From contig DATJJR010000003.1 of assembly GCA_035492055.1 (NCBI GenBank), forward strand, positions 1 through 49,918: a stretch of DNA of 49,918 bases, written 5' to 3'. The translations under genes were made by a program, and so were the position numbers. Positions within the stretch are counted from its first letter, which is position 1. The number at the start of each line of letters is the position of its first letter. Positions 42,242 to 49,918 of the stretch are shown here, in pieces. The notes under the pieces were generated by a model that was not told where the DNA came from, did no database searches, and saw only the letters and a list, made by a program, of their open reading frames with translations. This DNA comes from Ga0074130 sp035492055 (GTDB lineage: Bacteria; Pseudomonadota; Gammaproteobacteria; Burkholderiales; Rhodocyclaceae).

Positions 42242-43663
42242 TCAGTACTCCAGCACCCAGGTGTCCTTGGTGCCACCGCCCTGCGACGAATTCACCACCA
42301 GCGATCCCTCCTTCAGCGCGACACGCGTCAGGCCGCCGGGCACCATGGTGATCTCTTCGCCGCAGAGAACAAAAGGACGCAAATCGATATGGCGCGGTGC
42401 AATGCCGCTCTCCACAAACGTCGGGCATGTCGACAGCGCCAGCGTCGGCTGGGCAATGTAATTGGAAGGGTTGGCGAGAATCTTGTCGCGGAAGATACGT
42501 CGCTCTTCCGCACTGGCCGTCGGGCCAACCAGCATGCCGTAACCGCCGGACCCGGCAACCTCCTTGACCACCAGTTCGGCCAGATGGTCGAGCACGTATT
42601 TAAGATCGTCGGGCTTCGACAATTGCCAGGTCGGCACATTGGAAAGAATCGGCTCTTCGCCAAGATAGAAGCGAATCATCTCCGGCACATGGATGTACAT
42701 CGACTTGTCGTCCGCAATGCCCGTTCCGACGGCATTGGCGAGCGTCACTCTACCTTTGCGATAAGCCTCGAAAAGACCGGGGACGCCGAGTACAGAATCC
42801 TTGCGGAAGGCCAGCGGATCGAGGAAGTCGTCGTCAAGACGGCGGTATATCACGTCCACCCGCTGCGGCCCATGCGTAGTGCGCATATAGACGTTGTCAT
42901 CCTGCACGAACAGGTCGCTTCCTTCCACCAACTCCACACCCATCTGCTGGGCAAGGAAGGCATGCTCAAAATAGGCGCTGTTGAATTGACCCGGCGTGAG
43001 CACCACGACCGTCGGTTCAGCCACGCCGTTGACGGCAACGGCGCGCAGGTTCTCCAGCAACAGATCAGGGTAATGATCGACCGGCGCAATCGGCTGGCGC
43101 GAGAACAAATCCGGCAGGAGTCGCATCATCATCTTGCGGTCCTCCAGCATGTACGACACGCCGGAAGGTGTGCGCAGGTTGTCTTCCAGTACGTAGTATT
43201 CGCCCTCGCCGGCACGCACGATGTCGATGCCGGCGACATGCACGTAGATGCGTCCCGGTAGGTCAAGGCCGATCATCTCGCGCCGGAACAAGGGGTTTTG
43301 CAGCACGGCCTCCTCAGGAATGCGGCCGGCCTTGAGAATGTCCTGATCGTGATAGACATCGTGCAGGAAGGCATTGAGCGCCTTCACGCGCTGGCGCAAC
43401 CCAGCTTCCATGACTTTCCACTCATGCGCGGGAATGATGCGCGGCAGGAGATCAAAAGGAATCAGGCGCTCCTTGCCCGCATCCTCGCCATACACGGTGA
43501 AGGTGATGCCGACACGGTGAAAGGCCAGATCGGCCTCTTCACGCTTTCTCGCAACCACCTCGGCCGGTGTCTGGGCAAGCCAGGTGGCCAGGCTATCGTA
43601 ATGTGCACGCACCTGTGCATCGGCGGCATACATCTCGTCATAGATGAACTTCTTTGATGACAT
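42242..43663 (-). CDS. circularly permuted ATP-grasp protein (COG2308)
   Basis: A 473-residue cytoplasmic protein of the DUF404/DUF407 group, a circularly permuted ATP-grasp fold predicted to ligate peptide or amino groups. Marker segments are YDEMYAADAQVRAHYD at the N-terminus, RIYVHVAGIDIVRAGEGEYYVLEDN, the nucleotide-binding stretch LRTPSGVSYMLEDR, LTPGQFNSAYFEHAFLA, and VKEVAGSGGYGMLVGP near the C-terminus (the glycine-rich loop). The ATG at 43663 is chosen over GTG at 43678 because GGGG lies 12 bases before it and the family start is MSSKKF-like. It is the first gene of the Anbu operon. The 205 bases upstream hold a candidate promoter region with a CCCC/GGGG inverted repeat at 43758-43774. 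Confidence 0.92.
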   Translation of the reverse strand: MSSKKFIYDEMYAADAQVRAHYDSLATWLAQTPAEVVARKREEADLAFHRVGITFTVYGEDAGKERLIPFDLLPRIIPAHEWKVMEAGLRQRVKALNAFLHDVYHDQDILKAGRIPEEAVLQNPLFRREMIGLDLPGRIYVHVAGIDIVRAGEGEYYVLEDNLRTPSGVSYMLEDRKMMMRLLPDLFSRQPIAPVDHYPDLLLENLRAVAVNGVAEPTVVVLTPGQFNSAYFEHAFLAQQMGVELVEGSDLFVQDDNVYMRTTHGPQRVDVIYRRLDDDFLDPLAFRKDSVLGVPGLFEAYRKGRVTLANAVGTGIADDKSMYIHVPEMIRFYLGEEPILSNVPTWQLSKPDDLKYVLDHLAELVVKEVAGSGGYGMLVGPTASAEERRIFRDKILANPSNYIAQPTLALSTCPTFVESGIAPRHIDLRPFVLCGEEITMVPGGLTRVALKEGSLVVNSSQGGGTKDTWVLEY

Positions 43664-43868
43664 GCTTGCGGTCCCCACGTCGTCGCAACCTCAGGGAAGT
43701 CGCGGATGAAAACACCTGACAGTCAACCAACAGCACGAAGTGTGCCCACTTGATCGGCCCCTGTTTTCATGGGGATTTTGCAAGTCAATGCACCGTTCCG
43801 AACTGCAGAGACCGACTATACGCTCAGAGTTGGGGCACAAAAAAGAAGCAAGACACTCTACATGCCCA

Positions 43869-44573
43869 TCAATCGGGCATCAGGCTTTTTTGCAGGGATG
43901 ACCGATAGTCACGGCGATACATGATGATCACCACCCAGGTCGTTGCACCGATGAAGAACCAGGGTTGGATGAACCAGGCCAGTGCGGCCAGCCCGAAATA
44001 ATAGGATCGCACGCCTTTGTTGAACTCCTCGCCAGCCATGGAATTCACCGCCACCATTTTTTGCGCATAACTATCGCAGCCATTTTCCGCAGCCGCCACC
44101 GTCTTCATGTCCGGCGCGCCGCCGATCATGATGGACAGCAGATTGAACTCGCGCAGCGCCCACGAAAAATTGAAGTAGGCAAACACGAACACGATGATCA
44201 GCAGTACCAGGCGAAGCTCGGACAAGGCCGGATCACTCTTGCGTGCAAACGGCAACTCGGCGAGTACGCCGATGGTGTTATCGAGCGTTCCCCACAAGGC
44301 CATCAGGCCGGCAATCACATAGATCGTGGTATTGGCATAAAAGGTCACGCTGCTGATCAAGTTGCCGACGAGGCTTGAATCCACGACGCGGTTATCACGT
44401 CGCAGCAGTTGCCGTGCCCACATCAGGCGATAGTTGTGCGAAACACCGACCAGGGACTGTCGTGCCAGCGGACCGTGCGTGGTAAACCAGTTGTAGCCGA
44501 TCCAGCAGAAGAGAAACCACGCCAGGGCAAATGCATCGAGCGGAGCCATTCCCCCGGTAAGCAAATTTTTCAT
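43869..44573 (-). CDS. DUF599 membrane protein
   Basis: A 234-residue inner-membrane protein with four main hydrophobic segments at about 10-30, 75-95, 122-145 and 195-220. The pattern YNWFTTHGPLARQSLVGVSHNYRLMWARQLLRRDNR is characteristic of the DUF599 family, as is NFSWALREFN and the PxxK region before the third helix. No enzymatic motif is visible and the function of this family is not known. AAGGAA precedes the ATG at 44573. It starts 31 bases after recD ends, same strand, so it may ride on the recCBD transcript. Confidence 0.85.
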   Translation of the reverse strand: MKNLLTGGMAPLDAFALAWFLFCWIGYNWFTTHGPLARQSLVGVSHNYRLMWARQLLRRDNRVVDSSLVGNLISSVTFYANTTIYVIAGLMALWGTLDNTIGVLAELPFARKSDPALSELRLVLLIIVFVFAYFNFSWALREFNLLSIMIGGAPDMKTVAAAENGCDSYAQKMVAVNSMAGEEFNKGVRSYYFGLAALAWFIQPWFFIGATTWVVIIMYRRDYRSSLQKSLMPD

Positions 44574-44604
44574 GCGACGTTATTCCTTTTTTCCTAGCCG
44601 CACT

Positions 44605-46314
44605 CTATCGATTTTGCAGACGCGCCACCAGCCCTGTATGACGCGCAATGCGCCGCATGCAGCATGAACGCAACGCTTCCACAGAAGCGTGAATCACCAC
44701 CGATTGTCGGGCACGCGTAATCGCGGTGTAGAGCAGTTCACGCGTCACCAACTCGGTCGCATCATCAGCCAGTACCAGTGAAACGCAGTCGAATTCCGAG
44801 CCCTGGCTCTTGTGTACGGTCATGGCCCATGCAGTTTCGTGAGCAGGTAGACGTGCCGGCGCCATCAGACGAACACCGTCGCCCGCTTCTGCCGGGAATG
44901 CCACACGCAATTCACCGTTAGCCGGATCGCGCACACAAATACCAATGTCACCGTTGAACAAGCGCAGGCCGTAATCGTTGGCCGCAATCATGACTGGCCG
45001 GCCAACATACCAGCGACTGCGTGGCGGAATTGCGTTGCGTGCCACAAGGCGCTTTTCGATTTCCGTGTTCAGCGATGCCACGCCAAGCGGGCCTTTGCGC
45101 ATCGGTGTCAGCACGCGAAATGAGGCAAAACGCTCGAAGATTTGCGGCATGGGAAAATGCTCGACATCCTCGATGAAGCGTTGGTACGTTGCTGCAGCAG
45201 CATCAACCATGACGGCACGATTCGGCTCTGGCAACCAACGTACTTCAGCGCCGTCTTCCCGCAGCAATTGCATCATGCCGTCAGCATCACCGGCACGCAC
45301 CAGTGACGCCAATCGACCGATGCCGCCGTCCGTACCAAAACGAAAACTGACGGACAACACAGCCGCACCAAGGCTGCACAAATCGGCGAACACTGCGCCG
45401 GCTTCGACGGAGGCCAATTGATCGCGATCGCCGAGCAGGACGATGCATGCCTGCGGCGGCAAGGCCGACAACAGTCGTGCCATCAACGCGAGATCGATCA
45501 TCGAGGCCTCGTCCACCACCAGCACATCGCAATCGAGTGGATCGTCCGGGCCGTGACGCCAGGCCATGCCGCCACCTTGCGGGCGCGCGCCCAATAATCG
45601 ATGAAGCGTCTGCGCCACCTCCGGCATGGCGATCTTGATCTCGTCGGACAAGGGCAAGCGAGTCTTGGCGCCACGAATCGCATCCTGCATGCGTGCCGCA
45701 GCCTTGCCTGTCGGCGCAGCGAGCAGGATTTTCAGATCTGCCTGCCGACTGAGCAGCAAAGCCAGGATGCTTGCCAGCGTCGTTGTCTTGCCCGTGCCCG
45801 GCCCGCCGGAAATCAATACGCGGCGATGCGTCAGCGCATAGGCGGCCGCCGCGCGCTGGTCGCGCATCCGATCTTCGTTCGTTCCGTGCGGGAAAAGCCG
45901 TTCGAGTTCGGACTCAAGCGACGGCGACAATGTCGTCGCCGCAGCGCTTTCCCGCCATGCGTCGGCCACCGCAACTTCGTAATCGAAGTAACGCCGCATG
46001 TAGAGCCGCGTGCCGTCGAGCACCAACGGCGTGTAGTCGTCGGGGCCGCCACAGGCCGGATGCGCATGCAATGCGTCCAGCAACTCATTGAGCGGCGGCA
46101 AGGCCAGCTCGTCGACAATCGGCTGTCCTTCGAGCGCGGCCAAATCGAGACACACATGCCCGATGCTCGCCAATTGGCTCAGCAGAGCCGCCGCCAGCAC
46201 GACTGGCGGTGACTCGTCATGCTCGGCAATCAGGCGGGCGAAGTGCACATCGAGATCGCCCAGCGCCCCCTGGCGCCTGCCTTTTTCCAAGGCGAGTTCA
46301 AGTCGCTTCATCAT
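44605..46314 (-). CDS. recD: exodeoxyribonuclease V subunit alpha (RecD helicase)
   Basis: The 5'-3' helicase subunit of RecBCD, 569 residues, a little shorter than Escherichia coli RecD (608). It has Walker A GGPGTGKTTT (170-179, Lys176), Walker B LVVDEASMIDLALM, the motif LLGDRDQLASVEAGAVF, and the late helicase motifs TVHKSQGSEFD and ELLYTAITRAR. The N-terminal 150 residues are the helical part that binds RecC. Its ATG overlaps the recB stop (ATGA at 46314-46311), and a second ATG follows at once, so either codon could be used. The complex resects double-strand breaks and degrades foreign linear DNA. Confidence 0.95.
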   Translation of the reverse strand: MMKRLELALEKGRRQGALGDLDVHFARLIAEHDESPPVVLAAALLSQLASIGHVCLDLAALEGQPIVDELALPPLNELLDALHAHPACGGPDDYTPLVLDGTRLYMRRYFDYEVAVADAWRESAAATTLSPSLESELERLFPHGTNEDRMRDQRAAAAYALTHRRVLISGGPGTGKTTTLASILALLLSRQADLKILLAAPTGKAAARMQDAIRGAKTRLPLSDEIKIAMPEVAQTLHRLLGARPQGGGMAWRHGPDDPLDCDVLVVDEASMIDLALMARLLSALPPQACIVLLGDRDQLASVEAGAVFADLCSLGAAVLSVSFRFGTDGGIGRLASLVRAGDADGMMQLLREDGAEVRWLPEPNRAVMVDAAAATYQRFIEDVEHFPMPQIFERFASFRVLTPMRKGPLGVASLNTEIEKRLVARNAIPPRSRWYVGRPVMIAANDYGLRLFNGDIGICVRDPANGELRVAFPAEAGDGVRLMAPARLPAHETAWAMTVHKSQGSEFDCVSLVLADDATELVTRELLYTAITRARQSVVIHASVEALRSCCMRRIARHTGLVARLQNR

Positions 46315-49300
46315 GCGAACCGCCGCCTTTCAGTCGCCGACAGACAAGCCGCCACACGCTCGACCATTGCCTTGCCGGGCTGCCAGGCAAATACACCGCT
46401 GCCAGCAACATCCGGGCGCATGCCGCGCAGGAACACATACAGTGCACCGCCGCAATGGGTGTCGTAGTCGTAATCCGGCACACGCTGACGCAATGCCAGA
46501 TGCAAGGCCGTGGCATACAGCAAGGCCTGCAGGTCGTACATGGCCTCACTCATTGCTGTTGCAAGATGCGGTGCGGTGTAGTCACCGAACGTCGGGCCAA
46601 GATGGTTTGATTTGTAATCGAGCACGTAGAAGCGCCCTTCATGCTCGAACACAAGATCGATGAAACCCTTGAGAAAACCGCCGAGCTGCGCGGCATGCAA
46701 ATGACGAATGCGTTGCGCCAGACGACCATCGGCACCGGCGTTCTCGCCGACTGCATCGGCGAGCGCCATCATGTCGGGTGCACGCACGGGCAACATGAAT
46801 TCCATTTCGCGGATTTGCCTGTCGTACGGTATTGCACGTAACGACGGAATATCCACGTTCATCGGCGTCGCCAGTACATCGGTGAGCAATTGCGTCGCAG
46901 TCGATTTCAAGCTTTCGGAGAAACCGTATTGCGCAAGGATATCCACAACCAATGCATCGTCTGGCGCAAGAAAATCAAGCTCCTCGAACATCGCATGCAG
47001 GCAGGTGCCGGCATTTGCGCCGCAGGGAAAAGCGCTGACCTCCACGGATGCATCGATCTCTTCCGGAATCGGCGCAAGCGCATCGTGATCGGGTACCTCA
47101 TCGTCGGCGACACGCTCACCTTCCTCCGTTGCCTGCATCAACCAGGCCGAGAAACTGTGCATGCGCCATGGAAGGAGCGCGCGCGGCGGCCATGGACGAG
47201 CGGCAAGCACACGGTTTTCCACGCGTTTCGGAACGAAGGGCTCACCTTCCTCCATCGGGATATCGGAAACCGCAATGTGCGGACAGAAGCTCTGCCAGTC
47301 ACGCAAACGCGCGCGCAAATCATCGTCGCCGAGTGCGCCGACGTCTTCATCGCCGTGAAGCAGCCACGCCAACGGAGAAACCGCCGCATCCATCATTGCG
47401 CCCCAGGCCAGTACGCAATGCTGCCGCGCACGTGTCAGCGCGACATAGGCCAGGCGCAACGCTTCGGCACGGCTTTCCTCTGTGGCTAAAGCCCGGTGCT
47501 CCTCAAGCTGAGTGGAACCAAAATCAAGCGCGGCGTCATGATCGTGGTCAGGGTCGTGATAACGCACCGGTCCGTCGTTCTCACGGAGCTTGCCGTCCCA
47601 CAGGAAGGGGCAATACACGATCGGATATTCAAGGCCTTTCGATGCATGGATGGTAACGATACGCACGAGATTCTCGTCGCTTTCCAGGCGCAACAAACGG
47701 CTATCGCCGGCTTCCTCATACGCATCATTGCGCGCATCGGCGAGGCGTTTTGCCAGGGCTTCGATGCCAAGTTTTTCGTCATGTGCTGCCTGCGCAAGCA
47801 GATCCGAAATGTGCAGTAGATTCGTCATCAGGCGCTCACCATCCGGCAAGCCCAACAAACGCTGCCCAACCTCAACCTCCAACTGCCAGTGCCGCCACAT
47901 GCGGATAAAACCTTGTTCCTGCGTAGTACTGTGCCAGCGATGGAAATCTTCCAGCTTCGCCAGCCAGTCATCGCCGTCCAATGCCGCCAGGGTATCGCCA
48001 TCAACGCCCATGAGGCGCGTTGCCAAGGCGGCGCGAACCAATCCCTCACGCGATGGATGGGCGATGGCCATCAATACGCGCTCGATTTCAATCGCTTCCT
48101 GCGTCTCGAAAACGTTTTCCTGCCCATAGCGCACGCTGGCAACGCCGAGCGCCTGCAAGGCTTCGTGAACCAATCGTCCCTGATGATGAACCTTCACCAG
48201 CACGGCGATGTCCTGCCCCGCAAGCGGCCGCGACACGCCCTTGTCGTCCACGATCACGCGCCCGTCTTGTGCTGCCGAAAGCAAACTGGCAATCGACGAT
48301 GCCGTCGCCTGCGCAATCAACGCCCCGGCACGTGTCTTGGAAATTTCACCCGGCTTGCCAGCGTTGTCGCCTGATTTACGCGGCTCGCTTTCTTTTTCAT
48401 TGCGCGGCACGAACCAGAAATCAAGTGCAGCCAAGGGTTGCCCGTCAAGCAATATCGGCGCAGGCGCATTCGGTGGTGCCTGCACAGGCTCAAAGCGCAA
48501 TGAATCGTCACGGAAGGCATCTGGATTGCGGCTGAACATCGCGTTGACAGCTGTAATCAACGGCGAAGTTGAACGTCGATTCGTATCCAGCACCAGTATT
48601 TCGTCAGCCCGCTGGCGTGCGCCCATATAGGCTTGCAGGTCCGCGCCGCGGAAGCTGTAGATCGCCTGCTTTGGGTCGCCAACGAAAAACAGCGGATGAC
48701 CCTCTCCGCTAAAAATCGTCGAGAAAATGTTGTACTGAAGCGGATCGGTATCCTGGAACTCGTCAATCAACGCCCCGGCATAACGCTGGCGCAGCGCAGC
48801 GGCCAACGTCGGCCCGCCTTCGCTTTTCAAGGCATCCGACAAGTCGAGCAACAAATCATCGAAAGCACGCGTTGATGCCTGCTTGCGCGCAGTACGCACG
48901 TTTTCTTCACAGCAAACGAGCGCTTTTTCGCGTAAATGTCCCAGACGCGCCTCAAATGCTGCCGCCGCCGCTTCGGCCGCAAGCAGTAATTCATCGAGCG
49001 CATCGAACACAAGATGTTGCGGTACATCGTGGCCCTTGTTGACCTTGAGACCGCTTGCCGCCAGGCGCGCCACGTTCTTTGGAACGGCAAGGCTGGGCTC
49101 GCCGCTCAACCACAAGGCTGCAGCTTCAGCCAGCGCTTCGATCTGCGCCGGCGCATGGCTCTTGCCATTCATGCCTGGATGCATTTTCAGCATGTCGATG
49201 GCAGTCGCGCCATCGCGTTGCCATAACGATTTCACGCGCAGAAATGTTTCCGTGAAACGCGCTTCGGCGTTTACATCAACAGACGGCGCAGATACGTGAC

Positions 49301-49889
49301 GCAGATAGGGCTTGCCAAACTGCGCAGTGAGTTGTTGCAGCAGCGCTGCCGGCCCCGGTACGCGCATCAGCAACCAGCCAAGCCACAGCGAATCGCGTTC
49401 GTTACCGGCAATCTCCTTGCGCCAGACATCCGCCATCGCTTCGCTCAATACATGACGGTCATCGGTCGCCAGCGTCGCCTCGAATGGCAAGCCGGATTCA
49501 AATGCACGCTCGGCCAATGCGCGCTGACAAAAACCGTGAATGGTATGAATCGCGGCGAGGTCGAAGCTTTCCAGCGCCAATGTAAGCAGGGCTTGCGCAC
49601 GCGCGACATCGACACGCGTGAGGATGTCGGCAAGCACGCCATCCTGTATGGAATCACTCGCGCAATCCTGCTGTGCTTCAAGCAGACGTTTGCGAATGCG
49701 TTCCTTGAGCTCGGCCGTCGCGGCATTGGTGTAAGTGACGACGAGAATCTTCTCGACCGGCAAGGCACGCTCAAGCAACAAACGCAAATACAGTGCAGCG
49801 ATAGTCCAGGTCTTGCCGGTGCCGGCACTGGCCTCGATCATTTGCACGCCAGCGAGTTGCACCGATGGAATGTTCAATACGCGACTCAT
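46311..49889 (-). CDS. recB: exodeoxyribonuclease V subunit beta (RecB helicase-nuclease)
   Basis: A 1192-residue protein (Escherichia coli 1180), complete. It is a superfamily 1 3'-5' helicase: Walker A ASAGTGKT (20-27, Lys26), HTIHGFCQR, LIDEFQDTDPLQYNIF, VGDPKQAIYSFRGAD, IVTIHASKGLEYPIVYCP and LRLAYVALTRAR. The C-terminal nuclease domain keeps the metal site, with Asp1078 in GFIDLVF and D1091-Y-K1093 in VLDYKSN, so nuclease activity should be intact. recC should lie just upstream: its last codons are visible at the window end and its stop overlaps the recB ATG. RecBCD finds Chi and prepares ends for RecA. Confidence 0.97.
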   Translation of the reverse strand: MSRVLNIPSVQLAGVQMIEASAGTGKTWTIAALYLRLLLERALPVEKILVVTYTNAATAELKERIRKRLLEAQQDCASDSIQDGVLADILTRVDVARAQALLTLALESFDLAAIHTIHGFCQRALAERAFESGLPFEATLATDDRHVLSEAMADVWRKEIAGNERDSLWLGWLLMRVPGPAALLQQLTAQFGKPYLRHVSAPSVDVNAEARFTETFLRVKSLWQRDGATAIDMLKMHPGMNGKSHAPAQIEALAEAAALWLSGEPSLAVPKNVARLAASGLKVNKGHDVPQHLVFDALDELLLAAEAAAAAFEARLGHLREKALVCCEENVRTARKQASTRAFDDLLLDLSDALKSEGGPTLAAALRQRYAGALIDEFQDTDPLQYNIFSTIFSGEGHPLFFVGDPKQAIYSFRGADLQAYMGARQRADEILVLDTNRRSTSPLITAVNAMFSRNPDAFRDDSLRFEPVQAPPNAPAPILLDGQPLAALDFWFVPRNEKESEPRKSGDNAGKPGEISKTRAGALIAQATASSIASLLSAAQDGRVIVDDKGVSRPLAGQDIAVLVKVHHQGRLVHEALQALGVASVRYGQENVFETQEAIEIERVLMAIAHPSREGLVRAALATRLMGVDGDTLAALDGDDWLAKLEDFHRWHSTTQEQGFIRMWRHWQLEVEVGQRLLGLPDGERLMTNLLHISDLLAQAAHDEKLGIEALAKRLADARNDAYEEAGDSRLLRLESDENLVRIVTIHASKGLEYPIVYCPFLWDGKLRENDGPVRYHDPDHDHDAALDFGSTQLEEHRALATEESRAEALRLAYVALTRARQHCVLAWGAMMDAAVSPLAWLLHGDEDVGALGDDDLRARLRDWQSFCPHIAVSDIPMEEGEPFVPKRVENRVLAARPWPPRALLPWRMHSFSAWLMQATEEGERVADDEVPDHDALAPIPEEIDASVEVSAFPCGANAGTCLHAMFEELDFLAPDDALVVDILAQYGFSESLKSTATQLLTDVLATPMNVDIPSLRAIPYDRQIREMEFMLPVRAPDMMALADAVGENAGADGRLAQRIRHLHAAQLGGFLKGFIDLVFEHEGRFYVLDYKSNHLGPTFGDYTAPHLATAMSEAMYDLQALLYATALHLALRQRVPDYDYDTHCGGALYVFLRGMRPDVAGSGVFAWQPGKAMVERVAACLSATERRRFA

Positions 49890-49918
49890 GCCGACTCTCC
49901 CGCATGATCCAGCATGGG
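49886..49918 (-). CDS. recC: last codons of recC (partial, cut by window edge)
   Basis: Reading the minus strand from the window edge gives the open frame PMLDHAGESA and then TGA at 49888-49886. This stop shares ATGA with the recB start codon. The call rests on position only, since recC is the usual gene before recB, and ten codons cannot show homology. Confidence 0.6.
   Translation of the reverse strand, partial: PMLDHAGESA

Noticed and set aside
1..49918. tRNA, rRNA, CRISPR, insertion sequence, prophage or attachment-site content
   Set aside because: No cloverleaf, regular repeat-spacer array, transposase or integrase-like frame was recognised on either strand.

Overview
The window looks like an ordinary chromosomal stretch of a Gram-negative betaproteobacterium of the order Burkholderiales, probably Oxalobacteraceae-like. 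That placement is an inference from the protein styles, moderately high GC, a small SRP RNA beside dnaX, and the cluster of Anbu, transglutaminase, alpha-E and ATP-grasp genes. Coding density is very high. I saw no tRNA, rRNA, insertion sequence, prophage or CRISPR array.

Layout. 1-1380 holds the 5' two thirds or more of dnaX (minus strand, cut by the window edge), preceded by the SRP RNA gene ffs. 1578-4707 is a two-gene signalling operon: a response regulator-PAS-GGDEF-EAL protein and a PAS histidine kinase. 4912-8117 carries an alpha/beta hydrolase and the competence protein comEC, divergent from a chemoreceptor (8243-9895). 10019-14132 has a YdeP-type molybdopterin oxidoreductase divergent from a MocR-type regulator, with a repeat-rich, AT-rich control region between them. 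14269-17583 holds a small winged-helix gene and the lactate oxidation genes lutA-lutC-lutB, convergent on dctA.

19123-24094 is a minus-strand run: ppx, then a STAS-MlaE permease, MlaF ATPase, MlaD substrate-binding protein and a lipoprotein (lipid transport across the envelope). ppk (24278-26398) is divergent from ppx across a short spacer with a Pho-box-like array. Next come a membrane diguanylate cyclase, relA, mtfA, sodC, a TPR-glycosyltransferase-like gene, and a plus-strand group of a shikimate-kinase-like gene, a small membrane-anchored protein and a ClC-type transporter.

35663-43663 is the most unusual region. On the minus strand it reads ATP-grasp (COG2308), alpha-E, Anbu (proteasome-like peptidase) and transglutaminase-DUF2126, followed 48 bases later by an HD-GYP protein that has lost its HD metal-binding pair. 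This neighbourhood is known from comparative genomics but has no settled function. The window closes with DUF599, recD, recB and the last codons of recC, all on the minus strand.

Themes. Second-messenger signalling is dense: two GGDEF proteins (one also with EAL), a degenerate HD-GYP and RelA. Polyphosphate synthesis and breakdown sit together with a possible phosphate-control site. Lactate and C4-dicarboxylate use are adjacent. Several regulatory ideas (dnaX slippage site, Pho boxes, MocR direct repeats, hairpins inside the Anbu operon) come from reading the bases and are labelled as inference.
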